A DNA stretch of 64,000 bases from Cellulosilyticum sp. (GCA_015058045.1 SVDC01000012.1:19524-83523), one strand, 5' to 3'; counted from the first letter of the stretch, positions 17,255-28,947 are shown. Notes: a model not told the origin generated them from the letters alone. Numbers and translations are program-made.

Positions 17255-18220
17255 TTATTTGATATGGGCTAAGATAGCTACCCAATCATTTTTCTCTGTA
17301 ATTGATTCTACTTCAAATCCCACTTCCTCTAAGTGACCTTTTACTTCCTCTGCACGATCTCCAATAATACCAGATGCAACTAGTTTACCATCTATTTTAA
17401 GGAAACTTCTAAGCTCATGTTTCATGCCAATAATAACATCAGCTACAATATTAGCTACAACAATATCATATTTTTCATGGCCAATTTTATTTTCTAAAAC
17501 TTCGTCAGCCATAACATTTCCACAATATGCTGTATAACGTGCTTTGTCCATCTTATTTTGCTCAAAGTTTTCACACGCAATATCTACAGAGTTTTGATCA
17601 ATATCTACTGCTGTTACATGATTTGCGCCTAACATTAAAGCTGCAATAGATAAAATACCACTACCACAACCCATATCTAAAACTTCGCAAGATGGCTTTA
17701 CAATATTTTCTAGCTGCTCAATACAAAGTTGTGTAGTATAATGTTGTCCTGTACCAAAAGAAGAGTTTGGATCAATTTCAAGAATATGACGCTCGGTTAC
17801 TTCATCATAAGTTTCCCATGTTGGCTTAATGACAAATTTTTCACCTACTGTAAAAGGCTTGAAATATTGTTTCCAGTTATTTGCCCAGTCTTCTTCCTTT
17901 ACATTGCCTAATTCTAATCTTAAGCTACCATAGTCTACATTTTCTTCTTTTAATCTAGCTAACATATTTTTTATTTCAATAAAGGTTTCTTGACCTTGAC
18001 TATTTTCTGCTAAATAGAACTTAATATTGGTTTCTACATTTTTTAAGTCTTCCATTGTAACATCCATGTAATCCCAGGTTTGTCCACGTAGGCTTAAAAA
18101 GTCTTCAAAGTCATCTGGATCTTCAATGACAAAACCTGTCACGCCCATTTGTAATAATATACCTGTAATTGTTTCAAGTCCTTGTTTGGACGTATAAATT
18201 GTTACTTCTAACCAGTTCAT
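17255..18220 (-). CDS. prmA: Ribosomal protein L11 methyltransferase
   Basis: MNWLEVTIYT, FGTGQHYTTQLCIE, VLDMGCGSGILSIAALMLGA; ATG at 18220. Confidence 0.94.
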   Translation of the reverse strand: MNWLEVTIYTSKQGLETITGILLQMGVTGFVIEDPDDFEDFLSLRGQTWDYMDVTMEDLKNVETNIKFYLAENSQGQETFIEIKNMLARLKEENVDYGSLRLELGNVKEEDWANNWKQYFKPFTVGEKFVIKPTWETYDEVTERHILEIDPNSSFGTGQHYTTQLCIEQLENIVKPSCEVLDMGCGSGILSIAALMLGANHVTAVDIDQNSVDIACENFEQNKMDKARYTAYCGNVMADEVLENKIGHEKYDIVVANIVADVIIGMKHELRSFLKIDGKLVASGIIGDRAEEVKGHLEEVGFEVESITEKNDWVAILAHIK

Positions 18221-18419
18221 GTTTTCATCTCCATTTATGTTTAATAGTATTATTATAAAGGAATCCCATATTTTATTCAAGCTATACCCATTTTCTTACT
18301 TATCCATATAGCTTTTTTAACTTATTTATTTATTTCTCTCCCCTAATATCCATCTTTTATATACTTTCACTTATATATTACATATATCTTTAACCTAAAA
18401 GATTTTTTATTTAAATAAA

Positions 18420-18444
18420 GAGGAGCTACATCCAGCAGCTCCTC
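18420..18444 (-). terminator. Hairpin downstream of dnaJ
   Basis: GAGGAGCT...AGCTCCTC followed on minus strand by TTTATTT. Confidence 0.5.
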
Positions 18445-18467
18445 CTCATCTCATTTAGTTTTATGAA

Positions 18468-19622
18468 TTATTTATTTTTCTTAAAGAAATGTCCCCATCC
18501 CTTTTTTGACTCTTCGGCTTGTTGGCCGATTTCTGGTTCAAATTCTCTTAAGATTTCTTTTTGTTTCTCAGATAGATTCTTTGGTACCACAATATAAACT
18601 TCTACATATTGGTCACCACGGTTCTTATTATTACGTAAGCTTGGAATACCTTTTCCTTGTAATCTAAATGTCGTAGAGGTTTGTGTACCTGGTTGGATAG
18701 AGAACTTCACATTACCATCTAACGTTGGAATTGAAAGTTCTGCACCTAATGCTGCTTGAACAAAGGAAATTGGCATACGCATGTACACATCATTACCACG
18801 TCTTTCAAACACAGGGTGAGATGATACAGATACAGTTACTAATAAGTCACCTGCTGGTGCTCCTACATCCCCTGCTTCACCTTTTCCAGATAATCTAAGT
18901 GTTTGACCATGGTCAATACCTGCTGGAATGGATACGGTTACTTTTTTCACTGCGCGAACTTTACCATGTCCATGACATGTATTACATGGGTCTTTAATAA
19001 TTTTACCTTCACCACGACATGCATCACAGACTTGTTCTGATTGCATCATACCCATAATTGTACGTTGTTGAACCACAATGCGACCTGTACCATGGCATTT
19101 ACCACAAGTACTGGTTTCTGTTCCTGGTTTAGCTTTAGAACCATGACAAGTTGGACAGGTATCTGATGTATTGATAGAAATCTCTTTTTCACATCCAAAA
19201 GCTGCCTCTTCAAATGAAATTTGAATCGTTTGACGAATGTCAGCACCTGGTTGTGGGCCACGTGGTCTTCTACGTCCACCGCCACCAAAGCCACCACCAA
19301 ACATACCATTTAAGATATCGCTTAAATCAATGTCCCCATCAAAACCACCAAATCCGCCGAAGCCGCCACCAAAGCCACCTGCACCGCCGCCGCCTTGTTC
19401 AAAAGCTGCATGACCATAACGATCATAAGCTGCACGTTTATCTGCATCACTTAAAACTTCGTATGCTTCTGTAATCTCTTTGAATTTTGCTTCTGCTTCT
19501 TTGTTATCAGGATTTGCATCTGGGTGATATTTTTTAGCTAATTTACGATATGCTTTTTTAATATCCGCATCACTAGCCGACTTAGATAATCCAAGAATTT
19601 CATAAAAATCCCTTTTATCCAT
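18468..19622 (-). CDS. dnaJ: Molecular chaperone DnaJ
   Basis: J domain with HPD, G/F region, four CXXCXGXG motifs. Confidence 0.98.
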   Translation of the reverse strand: MDKRDFYEILGLSKSASDADIKKAYRKLAKKYHPDANPDNKEAEAKFKEITEAYEVLSDADKRAAYDRYGHAAFEQGGGGAGGFGGGFGGFGGFDGDIDLSDILNGMFGGGFGGGGRRRPRGPQPGADIRQTIQISFEEAAFGCEKEISINTSDTCPTCHGSKAKPGTETSTCGKCHGTGRIVVQQRTIMGMMQSEQVCDACRGEGKIIKDPCNTCHGHGKVRAVKKVTVSIPAGIDHGQTLRLSGKGEAGDVGAPAGDLLVTVSVSSHPVFERRGNDVYMRMPISFVQAALGAELSIPTLDGNVKFSIQPGTQTSTTFRLQGKGIPSLRNNKNRGDQYVEVYIVVPKNLSEKQKEILREFEPEIGQQAEESKKGWGHFFKKNK

Positions 19623-19713
19623 AAGAGTCACCACCTTTTTTATTTTTATTTAATCAATGTTATCTAATATAACCCACACCGAGTTACTTTCTTAATTATT
19701 TAACATAGAAACA

Positions 19714-19736
19714 GTCAAAGAGGAATACTCTTTGAC
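19714..19736 (-). other. dnaK-dnaJ intergenic hairpin
   Basis: GTCAAAGAG gaata CTCTTTGAC, 9-bp stem; no long U tract on the minus strand. Confidence 0.6.
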
Positions 19737-19749
19737 CGTCTCAATCATT

Positions 19750-21591
19750 TTATTCTTCTTTGAAGTCTGCGTCAATAACATCATCATCTGCAGATTGGCC
19801 ACCTGCATTCATGTCTGGACCTGCACCTTGTGCTGCTCCTGCTTGACTATATAATTTTTCAGAAATGCTATAGAATACGTTTGTAAGCTCTTCTTTAGCT
19901 GCTTTAAGTTCTGCAACTTGCTCTTCTGTCATAGCACCAGCTACTGCTTTATCATTAAGATCTTTTAATTTATTAAGTGCTGTTTCTACTTTTGCTTTAT
20001 CATCAGCTTCTAATTTGTCTTCCATATCTTTAATCATTTTTTCTGTTTGGAATACCATAGCATCTGCTTCATTTTTTGCATCAATAGCTTCTTTACGTTT
20101 TTTATCTTCAGCAGCAAATTGTTCTGCTTCTTTTACAGCTTTTTCGATTTCTTCATCACTAAGGTTTGTGCTAGCTGTAATTGTGATGTGTTGTTCTTTA
20201 CCTGTACCAAGGTCCTTAGCAGATACTTTTACAATACCGTTAGCATCGATATCAAATGTTACTTCGATTTGTGGAATACCACGTGGAGCTGGCATGATAC
20301 CATCTAATTTGAAGTTACCAAGTGTTTTATTGTCATTTGCCATTGGTCTTTCACCTTGTACAACGTGGATATCTACTGCTGGCTGGTTATCAGCTGCTGT
20401 AGAGAACACTTGAGATTTTTTAGTTGGGATTGTTGTATTTTTAGGAATAACTGCTGTAGCAACGCCACCCATTGTTTCAATACCAAGTGTAAGTGGTGTT
20501 ACGTCAAGAAGAAGGATATCTCCTGAACCAGCTTCACCTGAAAGTTTACCACCTTGAATAGCAGCACCTACAGATACACATTCATCTGGGTTAATTCCTT
20601 TAAATGGCTCTTTTCCTGTAATACGTTTAACAGCATCTTGAACAGCTGGAATACGTGTAGAACCACCAACTAATAATACTTTGTCAAGTTCTGAAGGATT
20701 TACACCTGCATCATTTAATGCTGTGCGAACTGGTCCCATTGTTCTTTCAACAAGGTCAGCTGTAAGTTCATCAAATTTAGCTCTTGTAATTGTTACATCT
20801 AAGCTTTGACCACCAGCACAAATGAATGGAATTAATACGTTTGCACTTGTTTTTTGTGAAAGTTCTTTTTTAGCTGTTTCAGCAGCTTCTTTTAAACGTT
20901 GCATTGCAACTTTATCAGAAGAAAGATCAATACCTTCTTGTTTGTTAAATTCCTGTACTAAGAAATCAATGATTTTTTGGTCGAAGTCATCTCCACCTAA
21001 GTTGTTATCTCCACTTGTAGCAAGTACTTCAATTACACCATCACCGATATCGATAACAGATACGTCGAATGTACCACCACCAAGGTCGTATACTAAGATT
21101 TTTTGTTCATGTTCGTTATCAAGACCATAAGCAAGTGCTGCTGCTGTTGGTTCGTTGATGATACGTTTTACATCAAGACCAGCGATACGTCCAGCATCTT
21201 TTGTTGCTTGTCTTTGGCTATCTGTGAAGTAAGCAGGAACTGTGATAACTGCTTCTGTTACAGATTCACCAAGGTGAGCTTCTGCATCTGCTTTTAATTT
21301 TTGAAGGATGATTGCTGAAATCTCTTGTGGAGAGAATTTTTTATCATCGATTGTTACCTTATAGTCTGTACCCATGTGTCTTTTAATAGAAATAACTGTT
21401 CTTTCATGGTTTGTAACAGCTTGACGTTTTGCAACATCTCCTACAAGTCTTTCACCTGTTTTACTAAAACCTACTACAGATGGTGTTGTTCTGTTTCCAT
21501 CAGCGTTAACGATAACGACTGGTTTTCCACCTTCCATAACTGATACACAAGAGTTTGTTGTTCCTAAGTCAATACCAATAATTTTACCCAT
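19750..21591 (-). CDS. dnaK: Molecular chaperone DnaK
   Basis: [26 protein letters not shown]-terminal [12 protein letters not shown]. Confidence 0.99.
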   Translation of the reverse strand: MGKIIGIDLGTTNSCVSVMEGGKPVVIVNADGNRTTPSVVGFSKTGERLVGDVAKRQAVTNHERTVISIKRHMGTDYKVTIDDKKFSPQEISAIILQKLKADAEAHLGESVTEAVITVPAYFTDSQRQATKDAGRIAGLDVKRIINEPTAAALAYGLDNEHEQKILVYDLGGGTFDVSVIDIGDGVIEVLATSGDNNLGGDDFDQKIIDFLVQEFNKQEGIDLSSDKVAMQRLKEAAETAKKELSQKTSANVLIPFICAGGQSLDVTITRAKFDELTADLVERTMGPVRTALNDAGVNPSELDKVLLVGGSTRIPAVQDAVKRITGKEPFKGINPDECVSVGAAIQGGKLSGEAGSGDILLLDVTPLTLGIETMGGVATAVIPKNTTIPTKKSQVFSTAADNQPAVDIHVVQGERPMANDNKTLGNFKLDGIMPAPRGIPQIEVTFDIDANGIVKVSAKDLGTGKEQHITITASTNLSDEEIEKAVKEAEQFAAEDKKRKEAIDAKNEADAMVFQTEKMIKDMEDKLEADDKAKVETALNKLKDLNDKAVAGAMTEEQVAELKAAKEELTNVFYSISEKLYSQAGAAQGAGPDMNAGGQSADDDVIDADFKEE

Positions 21592-21610
21592 AACTTATTT
21601 CCTCCTATTA

Positions 21611-22171
21611 TTAATTAGCCACTTTAACTAAACTATGTCTAATTACTTTTTCTTTATATAAATAACCTTTTTGAAGCTCTTCAGCAACTATATTTTCTCC
21701 CAGTGTTTCATCATCTATGTGCATAATCGCATTGTGAAGATTTGGGTCAAATTCTTTACCTACTGCTTCGATTGGTGTCACATGCAATTTTTCAAATAAG
21801 CCCATCATTTGTTTGTAGATCATTTCAACACCTGCAAAAAGTGCTGTATCTGTTGATTCTACTTTTAAGGCTCTTTCAAAATTATCAATAATTGGTAACA
21901 TTTCTGCTACTGTGTTGCTTACAGCATAATCATAAGAGTCAGCTTTTTCTTTTTCACTACGTTTTCTGTAGTTATCAAACTCAGCCATTAAACGTTGCCA
22001 TCTATCTAAGTATTCAGCTGCTTTAGCTTCTGTTTCTGCTAATTTTGCTACTTCTGCATCTTCTTGTACCTCTTCGGTTACTTCTTCTGCTGTTTCTAAA
22101 GTCACATCATCTGCTGCTACTTCTTCAACTTGTTCTTCTTGAACTTGCTCTAAATTTTGATTTTCTTCCAT
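21611..22171 (-). CDS. grpE: Nucleotide exchange factor GrpE
   Basis: RLMAEFDNYRKRSEKEK, FDPNLHNAIMH, VIRHSLVKVA. Confidence 0.96.
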   Translation of the reverse strand: MEENQNLEQVQEEQVEEVAADDVTLETAEEVTEEVQEDAEVAKLAETEAKAAEYLDRWQRLMAEFDNYRKRSEKEKADSYDYAVSNTVAEMLPIIDNFERALKVESTDTALFAGVEMIYKQMMGLFEKLHVTPIEAVGKEFDPNLHNAIMHIDDETLGENIVAEELQKGYLYKEKVIRHSLVKVAN

Positions 22172-22207
22172 GGTTTCACCCTTTCGCCTAAGTTATAGAG
22201 ACTCTAT

Positions 22208-23242
22208 TTAGTGTCCTAATTCCTTGAGCATATTTGTTATATGATAAGATACATATTCTAATACTGAAACAACTTGATCATAATCCATGCGTGTTGGTCC
22301 AATAATCCCAATATTTCCTATAGCATGTTCTCCAATCCTATAACTTGTAGAAACAACACTATAATCTTTCATCGGCGTTAAAACATTTTCTTCACCAATT
22401 CGAATGGTTACCGTATTCGGTTTAGATTGATCAAGAATCTTTCTTAGATATGGTTTTTCTTCTAACAACTGAAGTAATGTTCTTGTTTTGTCTTTATCAT
22501 CCATTCCATTGAAGTCCAGAATATTATTAGCACCGCGAATATAAATTTCCGGTGAATCTTCTTGTTTTAAAGTATGATCTATTGCCTGTAGCACGCTACC
22601 TGCAATATCACCATATTCTTTCATCTTATCTTCAATAGAAAACTTAAGTTGATTCAGACTAAGTTGGCTTAATGTGCTACCTTTGATGGTTTCATTAAGG
22701 ATATTTGTTAAAGCCATACACATATTAAAGTCGATTGCCTTTGGTGTAGGAATAACATAATGCTTCACACTATTTGTATCAGTTACAACAACACACGCAA
22801 CAGAATAATCATCTACTGGCACAAGCTGAATATGCTTGATTCTAACTTGTGAAATAGGTGGGGTCATTGCAATAGTTGCACAATTTGTGAGCATTGCAAC
22901 AAGCTTTGCTGTTTCCTCAACCAAAGTATCTACGTGATTAATCTTTTCTTTAATTAAATTCGTAATGACTTCTTCTACTTCAGGATTAATGTTTGCACGC
23001 TTCATCATGCCATCTACATACATCCTGTATCCTTTATCAGAAGGAATACGTCCAGCAGAAGTATGAGGTTGTAAGATTAAGCCAAGCTCTTCTAAGTCCG
23101 CCATTTCATTCCGAATAGTAGCTGAACTAATGCCCAAGTCATACTTCTTAGAAATGGTTCTAGATCCAACCGGATCTCCGGTTTCTATATAATCGCGAAT
23201 GATGGCTTCAAGAATTTTTATCTTTCGCTCGTTCATCTCCAT
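22208..23242 (-). CDS. hrcA: Heat-inducible transcription repressor HrcA
   Basis: DYIETGDPVGSRTISKKYDLGISSATIRNEMADLEELG. Confidence 0.97.
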   Translation of the reverse strand: MEMNERKIKILEAIIRDYIETGDPVGSRTISKKYDLGISSATIRNEMADLEELGLILQPHTSAGRIPSDKGYRMYVDGMMKRANINPEVEEVITNLIKEKINHVDTLVEETAKLVAMLTNCATIAMTPPISQVRIKHIQLVPVDDYSVACVVVTDTNSVKHYVIPTPKAIDFNMCMALTNILNETIKGSTLSQLSLNQLKFSIEDKMKEYGDIAGSVLQAIDHTLKQEDSPEIYIRGANNILDFNGMDDKDKTRTLLQLLEEKPYLRKILDQSKPNTVTIRIGEENVLTPMKDYSVVSTSYRIGEHAIGNIGIIGPTRMDYDQVVSVLEYVSYHITNMLKELGH

Positions 23243-23263
23243 CGAATCACTTCCTTCTTTTTG

Positions 23264-23290
23264 TTAGCACTCACCAAACCCGAGTGCTAA
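23264..23290 (-). promoter_or_regulatory. CIRCE operator (HrcA site)
   Basis: Perfect TTAGCACTC-N9-GAGTGCTAA. Confidence 0.98.
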
Positions 23291-23300
23291 CTATGAGTAA

Positions 23301-23329
23301 AAGATATCACTATTTTTTTCTATTGTCAA
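23301..23329 (-). promoter_or_regulatory. Sigma-A promoter of the hrcA operon
   Basis: Minus strand TTGACA-N17-TATCTT just upstream of CIRCE. Confidence 0.8.
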
Positions 23330-23385
23330 TACATTTTTATATTTTTTATCTTGTATTTTTTCTTTCTAAAAAAGAACATCATGTT

Positions 23386-23437
23386 ATAAAAAGCCCCCTC
23401 TCTTTATATACTGAATATCCAGTTATAAAGAGAGGGA
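23386..23437 (-). terminator. Terminator after hemW
   Basis: CCCTCTCTTTATAACTGG...TATAAAGAGAGGGGGCTTTTT on minus strand. Confidence 0.7.
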
Positions 23438-23451
23438 TTCTTCTTTCTTTA

Positions 23452-24582
23452 TCATAGGAAAGAAGAGAATATTTCATTACAGACATCTAATCCATAATGG
23501 CTTAAATAAATTCTCTTCTTATCATGTACCAATGCACCTTGTGATATCCACTTTTTAAGCTGGGAAGGATATGTGTCCCATATAGATTGTCCAAATTTCT
23601 TTTCAAAATCCGTCTCATCAATTCCTTCAATAAGTCGTAGCCCTAAAAAGAGATATTCTTCCATCATCATCTTTTGCGTTAAAATTTCTTCATCATGACG
23701 AAGCAAGCTTAAATCTCCTGCTGCCACTACATAGTTTTCTAGATTTTCTTCATTGTAAAATCGTTTACCTTCAAACAATGAATGTGCACCTAAACCAAGT
23801 CCTATATACGGCTCACACTGCCAATATACTAGATTATGCTGACAACGATGTCCAGGCTTTGCCCAATTTGAAATTTCATATTGCTCGTAGCCTTGTGTTT
23901 TCAAATAATCTTGTGCATAGTGATACATTTGACGATCTAATATTTCAGATACCTCTTCCATTTTACCTTCATTATATAAATCTCCAAAGTGGGTACCTTC
24001 TTCTATAATAAGGGCATATACCGACAAATGTTCTAGATTATAAGTGGATATGATTTCTAATGTCTCTTTAAATGCTTCAAAACTTTGTCCAGGTAATCCA
24101 AACATCAAATCCGTATTAATATGCCATGCAGTATGGCTGCGAATTAATCTAATACTTTCCTCCCAATCCTCAAAGCGATGTAGTCTTCCTATAGCTTTTA
24201 ATAAGTCATTATGAGTAGACTGGAGTCCTAAGCTAATTCTAGTAATCGGATACTGCTTTAATACTTCTATCTTTTCTAATTCAATGGTACCTGGATTGGC
24301 TTCAATCGTCCATTCACAGTCTATTTCTAATTTAAAATGTGTTACAATTGCCTTCATTAACCGATCCAGTAAAAAAGGTGGCAGCACTGTTGGCGTGCCA
24401 CCACCTATAAATATAGATTTTACTGAGGTTCCTAATGGCAAACTTTCACTAGTCTTTTCAATTTCTTGAATAAGTGCTTCTATATAACGCTCCTGCTCTT
24501 TTTGTCTTGGAAAAGATAAAAAGTCACAGTAATAACATTTAGAAGCACAAAAAGGAATATGAAAATAAAGTCCAATTTGCAT
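23452..24582 (-). CDS. hemW: Radical SAM heme chaperone HemW (HemN-like)
   Basis: YFHIPFCASKCYYCDF, IFIGGGTPTVLP. Confidence 0.94.
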   Translation of the reverse strand: MQIGLYFHIPFCASKCYYCDFLSFPRQKEQERYIEALIQEIEKTSESLPLGTSVKSIFIGGGTPTVLPPFLLDRLMKAIVTHFKLEIDCEWTIEANPGTIELEKIEVLKQYPITRISLGLQSTHNDLLKAIGRLHRFEDWEESIRLIRSHTAWHINTDLMFGLPGQSFEAFKETLEIISTYNLEHLSVYALIIEEGTHFGDLYNEGKMEEVSEILDRQMYHYAQDYLKTQGYEQYEISNWAKPGHRCQHNLVYWQCEPYIGLGLGAHSLFEGKRFYNEENLENYVVAAGDLSLLRHDEEILTQKMMMEEYLFLGLRLIEGIDETDFEKKFGQSIWDTYPSQLKKWISQGALVHDKKRIYLSHYGLDVCNEIFSSFL

Positions 24583-24594
24583 GTTTGTTTTCCT

Positions 24595-26409
24595 CTACTC
24601 GTCTAATTTTAATACACTCATGAATGCTTCTTGTGGCACTTCTACGCTACCCACTTGACGCATACGTTTTTTACCTTCTTTTTGTTTTTCAAGAAGTTTA
24701 CGTTTACGTGAGATATCCCCACCATAACATTTAGCAAGTACGTCTTTACGCATTGCACTAATTGTTTCTCTAGCAATAACCTTATTTCCAATAGCTGCTT
24801 GAATTGGAATTTCAAATAAGTGTCTTGGGATTTCTTTTTTAAGCTTTTCAGCAATTTTACGTCCTTTATTAGCTGCATTACTTTCATGAACAATTAATGA
24901 TAGTGCATCCACAATTTCCTTGTTTACTAAGATATCTAGTTTTACGAGTTTAGATTCTTGATAGCCACATAATTCATAGTCAAATGACGCATAACCACGT
25001 GTTCTAGATTTAAGAGCATCAAAGAAATCGTAAATGATTTCATTTAGTGGTAATTCATAATCAAGCACTGTACGTGTTGCTTCTAAATATTCCATCCCAA
25101 AGTAATTACCACGTCTTTCTTGACAAAGGTCCATTACAGCTCCTACATAATCAGAAGGCACAATAATTTTGGCTTTTACCATAGGCTCTTCCATAAATTG
25201 AATCATAGATGGGTCTGGTAAGTTTGCTGGGTTTGAAAGTTCAATAACTTCTCCATTTGTTTGATGTACTTTATAAATAACGTTAGGTGCTGTTGTAACA
25301 AGGTCTAAGTTATATTCACGTTCTAAACGCTCTTGAATGATTTCCATGTGTAATAAACCTAAGAATCCACATCTAAAACCAAATCCTAAAGCTACAGAAG
25401 TCTCTGGTTCAAATACGAGAGCAGCATCATTTAATTGAAGTTTTTCTAAACTATCACGAAGATCCCCATATTTTGATCCATCTGCTGGATAAAGACCACA
25501 GTATACCATTGGGTTTGCTTGTTTATAACCTGGAAGTGCTTCATCAGCTGGATTTGTAGCATCTGTTACAGTATCCCCTACATGAGTATCTTGAACATTT
25601 TTAATACTTGCTGTAAAGTAACCTACTTCACCGGCAATAAGCCCCTCTTCACTTGGCCTAAATTGTCCTGCCCCAAATGTTCCTACTTCTACAACATCAA
25701 ATTCAGCACCTGTTACCATCATACGTACTTTCATGCCTTTTTTAACTTGGCCTTCTTTAATACGACAGAAAACAATTACCCCTTTATACGGATCATATAA
25801 TGAATCGAAAACAAGTGCTTTAAGTGGTGCATTAATATCACCTGATGGTGGTGGAACTACTTTTACGATTTGTTTTAATACATCTTCTACATTTAAACCT
25901 GTTTTTGCTGAAATAAGTGGTGCTTCACTTGCATCTAATCCAATAATATCTTCGATTTCTTCTTTTACACGCTCAGGATCTGCACTTGGTAAGTCAATTT
26001 TGTTAATAACTGGCATAATTTCTAAATCATGTTCTAAAGCAAGATAAACATTGGCTAATGTTTGAGCTTCAATTCCTTGGGCTGCATCTACAATTAGAAC
26101 TGCACCTTCACAAGCTGCAAGACTACGTGAAACCTCATAGTTAAAGTCCACATGTCCTGGTGTATCAATTAAGTTAAAGATGTACTCTTCCCCATCTTCT
26201 GCATGGTAAACTAAACGTACAGCTTGAGATTTAATTGTGATACCTCTTTCACGCTCTAAATCCATGTTATCTAATACTTGTTCTTGCATCTCACGGGCAG
26301 TTAACGTACCAGTCATCTGGATAATACGGTCTGCTAATGTACTTTTTCCATGATCTATATGTGCAATAATGCAAAAGTTTCTTATCTTTTGTTGTTTTGA
26401 AAGAGACAT
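24595..26409 (-). CDS. lepA: Elongation factor 4 (LepA)
   Basis: [35 protein letters not shown]-terminal [21 protein letters not shown]. Confidence 0.98.
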   Translation of the reverse strand: MSLSKQQKIRNFCIIAHIDHGKSTLADRIIQMTGTLTAREMQEQVLDNMDLERERGITIKSQAVRLVYHAEDGEEYIFNLIDTPGHVDFNYEVSRSLAACEGAVLIVDAAQGIEAQTLANVYLALEHDLEIMPVINKIDLPSADPERVKEEIEDIIGLDASEAPLISAKTGLNVEDVLKQIVKVVPPPSGDINAPLKALVFDSLYDPYKGVIVFCRIKEGQVKKGMKVRMMVTGAEFDVVEVGTFGAGQFRPSEEGLIAGEVGYFTASIKNVQDTHVGDTVTDATNPADEALPGYKQANPMVYCGLYPADGSKYGDLRDSLEKLQLNDAALVFEPETSVALGFGFRCGFLGLLHMEIIQERLEREYNLDLVTTAPNVIYKVHQTNGEVIELSNPANLPDPSMIQFMEEPMVKAKIIVPSDYVGAVMDLCQERRGNYFGMEYLEATRTVLDYELPLNEIIYDFFDALKSRTRGYASFDYELCGYQESKLVKLDILVNKEIVDALSLIVHESNAANKGRKIAEKLKKEIPRHLFEIPIQAAIGNKVIARETISAMRKDVLAKCYGGDISRKRKLLEKQKEGKKRMRQVGSVEVPQEAFMSVLKLDE

Positions 26410-26475
26410 TTTGCTCCTCCTTCTATAGTTTATCTAGTATTTTCGTTTCATTATAGCATAGGCATTCTTTTTCTA

Positions 26476-27672
26476 TCAATCTTTTTGCAAGACTTTTGCC
26501 AGAATTTCGGCTACAGGCTCTACTGCATTCATAGCTTCTTCAGAGGTATTAGTTTGTGCCCCCCACTCCATTAAAAGAGAATAGGGTTTCATATGGGTAC
26601 TATATCGCCACTCATTTAAATAAATTTTTCTAGATAATCCTGGATACTGCTGATTCATTTGAACCATTGTCTGTAATGAGAATGCGAGGTTATCACCTAT
26701 GTACGGATTAGACAGCCCTTCTTTTTCTTCTACTTCACCTGCCATATTTCTATTTAAACATAATCCATTCACAAACATAATGCGAGCCGTTTGTTTCCCA
26801 TTAATATCTGTTACCAAATGCACGCCTTCATTTACACCGTCACGGTGTAAATCAATTACTACAGATATAGATGGATTTTGTTCTAAAATATCTCTAATAA
26901 CGGGTTCCATACGTTCATATTCTCCTCCTGTTGGCCAACTTCCCTCATTATTCCCTTCATAAAAAGCATCTGTAACATGAAGAACTGAAATACCATATGC
27001 TGTTTCCAATCTTTCTTTCAAAGCTTCAGCAATATCTACTACTGTTAGGCCACCTATAAATGCTTCTCTGGAGTGTGTATGGAAAATAAGAATTTGTGGG
27101 CCTTGCATTTGTTCTTTTAATTCAATAGGCTGAGTAACAAGCTCATAAAAATTCCATTTATCAAGCATATCTAAACCAAACTCCATTTTACCCGGTGCTG
27201 TCATATAGTTTTTGTAAACATAGGCTACATCTTGAAATGCTGTATAGTCTTGTTCCTGGGACTTAGAAGGTATTTGAGGGTTATACGTTTGAGATTCTTC
27301 ATCTTCCGCTAAATACGAATTTTCATCTTGATCAAAATAACCTTTAACTTCACCACTTGCTACTCTTTCTACATAAATTTGTTTACGCCAAGGTGTCAAA
27401 TCTATAATAAAAGATGAAGGCTCATCCCACTTAATGCCTGTCATAAAATTCATCCAATGATAAAAAAGTTTTTTTTCCATGGATTCTACTTGAACATGGG
27501 GCATAACATTTTGAACCAAAAGAATAGTAGGCGTATATCCCATATGATTTAGTTGAATCATACTTCCTATGAGAAAAACGCCTATTATACTATAGAACAA
27601 AATCATTTCTTTAAAACATAAACGCTTTTGCCCAATATCCATTAAAAATTTTTTAATCTTTTGCATGTCCAT
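26476..27672 (-). CDS. spoIIP: Stage II sporulation protein P
   Basis: ILIFHTHSREAF, VVIDLHRDGV, SLLMEWGAQTNTSEEA. Confidence 0.93.
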   Translation of the reverse strand: MDMQKIKKFLMDIGQKRLCFKEMILFYSIIGVFLIGSMIQLNHMGYTPTILLVQNVMPHVQVESMEKKLFYHWMNFMTGIKWDEPSSFIIDLTPWRKQIYVERVASGEVKGYFDQDENSYLAEDEESQTYNPQIPSKSQEQDYTAFQDVAYVYKNYMTAPGKMEFGLDMLDKWNFYELVTQPIELKEQMQGPQILIFHTHSREAFIGGLTVVDIAEALKERLETAYGISVLHVTDAFYEGNNEGSWPTGGEYERMEPVIRDILEQNPSISVVIDLHRDGVNEGVHLVTDINGKQTARIMFVNGLCLNRNMAGEVEEKEGLSNPYIGDNLAFSLQTMVQMNQQYPGLSRKIYLNEWRYSTHMKPYSLLMEWGAQTNTSEEAMNAVEPVAEILAKVLQKD

Positions 27673-27691
27673 ACCTCCTTGTACACATTAT

Positions 27692-27720
27692 ATTGTATCA
27701 AGGAGCCTTCGGATTTATGA
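27692..27720 (-). promoter_or_regulatory. Putative sigma-E-type promoter of spoIIP
   Basis: Minus strand TCATAAA-N14-GATACAAT; just upstream of spoIIP and reaching the gpr 3' boundary. Confidence 0.45.
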
Positions 27721-28734
27721 CTAATACGTATACTTATTAATATCTTTTAATGTCATACAAGGATGTACAGCAATATTAATACCATTTGAAATAATGCTAG
27801 ATAAGTATTCAATAATTTCATCAATTTCTTTTGGAGTCACAAAAAGTTCTTTAATTTCATCTCCTAAAGACTCCTTAACAAGCTGATAATGATCCACATC
27901 AGAAATACCACTTAACATATCAAAAATAGGAGAATGCTGTGCTTCTTTTACCATGAGCTGAATAATTTGACTAAGTGTATCGGACACCAATGTCGCTGTA
28001 TCCACTACAGTAGGAACCCCTATAGCAATCACCTTACATCCAACGGTCTCTTCGTTTAGTTCTTTTCGTTTATTCCCCACTCCTGCTCCTGGAGAAATAC
28101 CTGTATCTGAAATTTGAATGGTTGAATTAATACGCGACACATGGCGAGCGGCTAAAGCATCAATAGCAATAATACAATCTGGTTTTACATTTTCTGCTAC
28201 ACCACGTATAATTTCTGCTGTTTCAATACCAGTTAACCCCATAACACTTGGTGCAAAGCTACTTAAATGAGCCACATCATCTTCTATCAGTTCTGGAGCT
28301 TTTAAAGCAACATGTCTTGTGACAAACACTTGATTAGCCACTTTAGGCCCCAATGTATCCGGCGTAGCAAAGCGATTCCCTAGACCAATGACTAGTACAT
28401 TTAAAGGACGCCCTTTTACTTCTGGCAAAAGTGAACCAATTGACTGTGCTAATAAATCAATTACTTTTTCATGTAAAGGTGGGTCATTTTGTTTAATGCC
28501 TGCGCATTCTATGGTAATATAATCGCCTTTAGGCTTACCCATCTGCATTACGCCCTCTTCATTTAAAATACGTACTCTTGTAATCTGAATAGCATCCTCT
28601 TCTACTGATTTTTCTGTAATTTCCACACCAGGAATCTGATAGCCCTCTGCTTGATCTAGTTTTAAGACATCACTAATTTCAATTGCTAAGTCTGTTCGTG
28701 GGAAGAAATCTCTTCTATCTTGGACTTTTTCCAT
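27721..28734 (-). CDS. gpr: GPR endopeptidase (spore protease)
   Basis: RTDLAIE propeptide motif, VLVIGLGNRFATPDTLGPKV, IAIDALAAR, ISPGAGVGNKR. Confidence 0.96.
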   Translation of the reverse strand: MEKVQDRRDFFPRTDLAIEISDVLKLDQAEGYQIPGVEITEKSVEEDAIQITRVRILNEEGVMQMGKPKGDYITIECAGIKQNDPPLHEKVIDLLAQSIGSLLPEVKGRPLNVLVIGLGNRFATPDTLGPKVANQVFVTRHVALKAPELIEDDVAHLSSFAPSVMGLTGIETAEIIRGVAENVKPDCIIAIDALAARHVSRINSTIQISDTGISPGAGVGNKRKELNEETVGCKVIAIGVPTVVDTATLVSDTLSQIIQLMVKEAQHSPIFDMLSGISDVDHYQLVKESLGDEIKELFVTPKEIDEIIEYLSSIISNGINIAVHPCMTLKDINKYTY

Positions 28735-28851
28735 AAGTTTACTCCTTTTTTTTGCTTCTATAACTTTACGGTATACCTATTTTTCTCTATAATAAGGTTA
28801 GATATTTACGGGTTCACTAGGTAGTTTGACCATAAATTTTCCTTGTATACA

Positions 28852-28880
28852 TTGACTTTGTCCAAAAGCTATACTATAAT
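28852..28880 (+). promoter_or_regulatory. Sigma-A promoter of rpsT
   Basis: TTGACT-N17-TATAAT. Confidence 0.85.
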
Positions 28881-28947
28881 TAAGCCTGTTGAAACCGTTC
28901 ATAATTCCCCAAACCGTGTCCAAGAATATGAATGGAGGTGCCACACA

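Noticed and set aside
19046-19474. ORFs overlapping dnaJ on both strands, including a His-rich + strand one
   Set aside because: By-products of the Gly/Cys-rich DnaJ zinc-finger and G/F codons
20015-21543. Several + strand ORFs of 60-130 aa (Ser- or Cys-rich) opposite dnaK
   Set aside because: Shadow ORFs antisense to dnaK; low-complexity composition
26825-26850. Palindrome TTTACACCGTCACGGTGTAAA inside spoIIP
   Set aside because: Encodes the conserved DLHRDGVNEG catalytic segment; probably coincidental, with no promoter context
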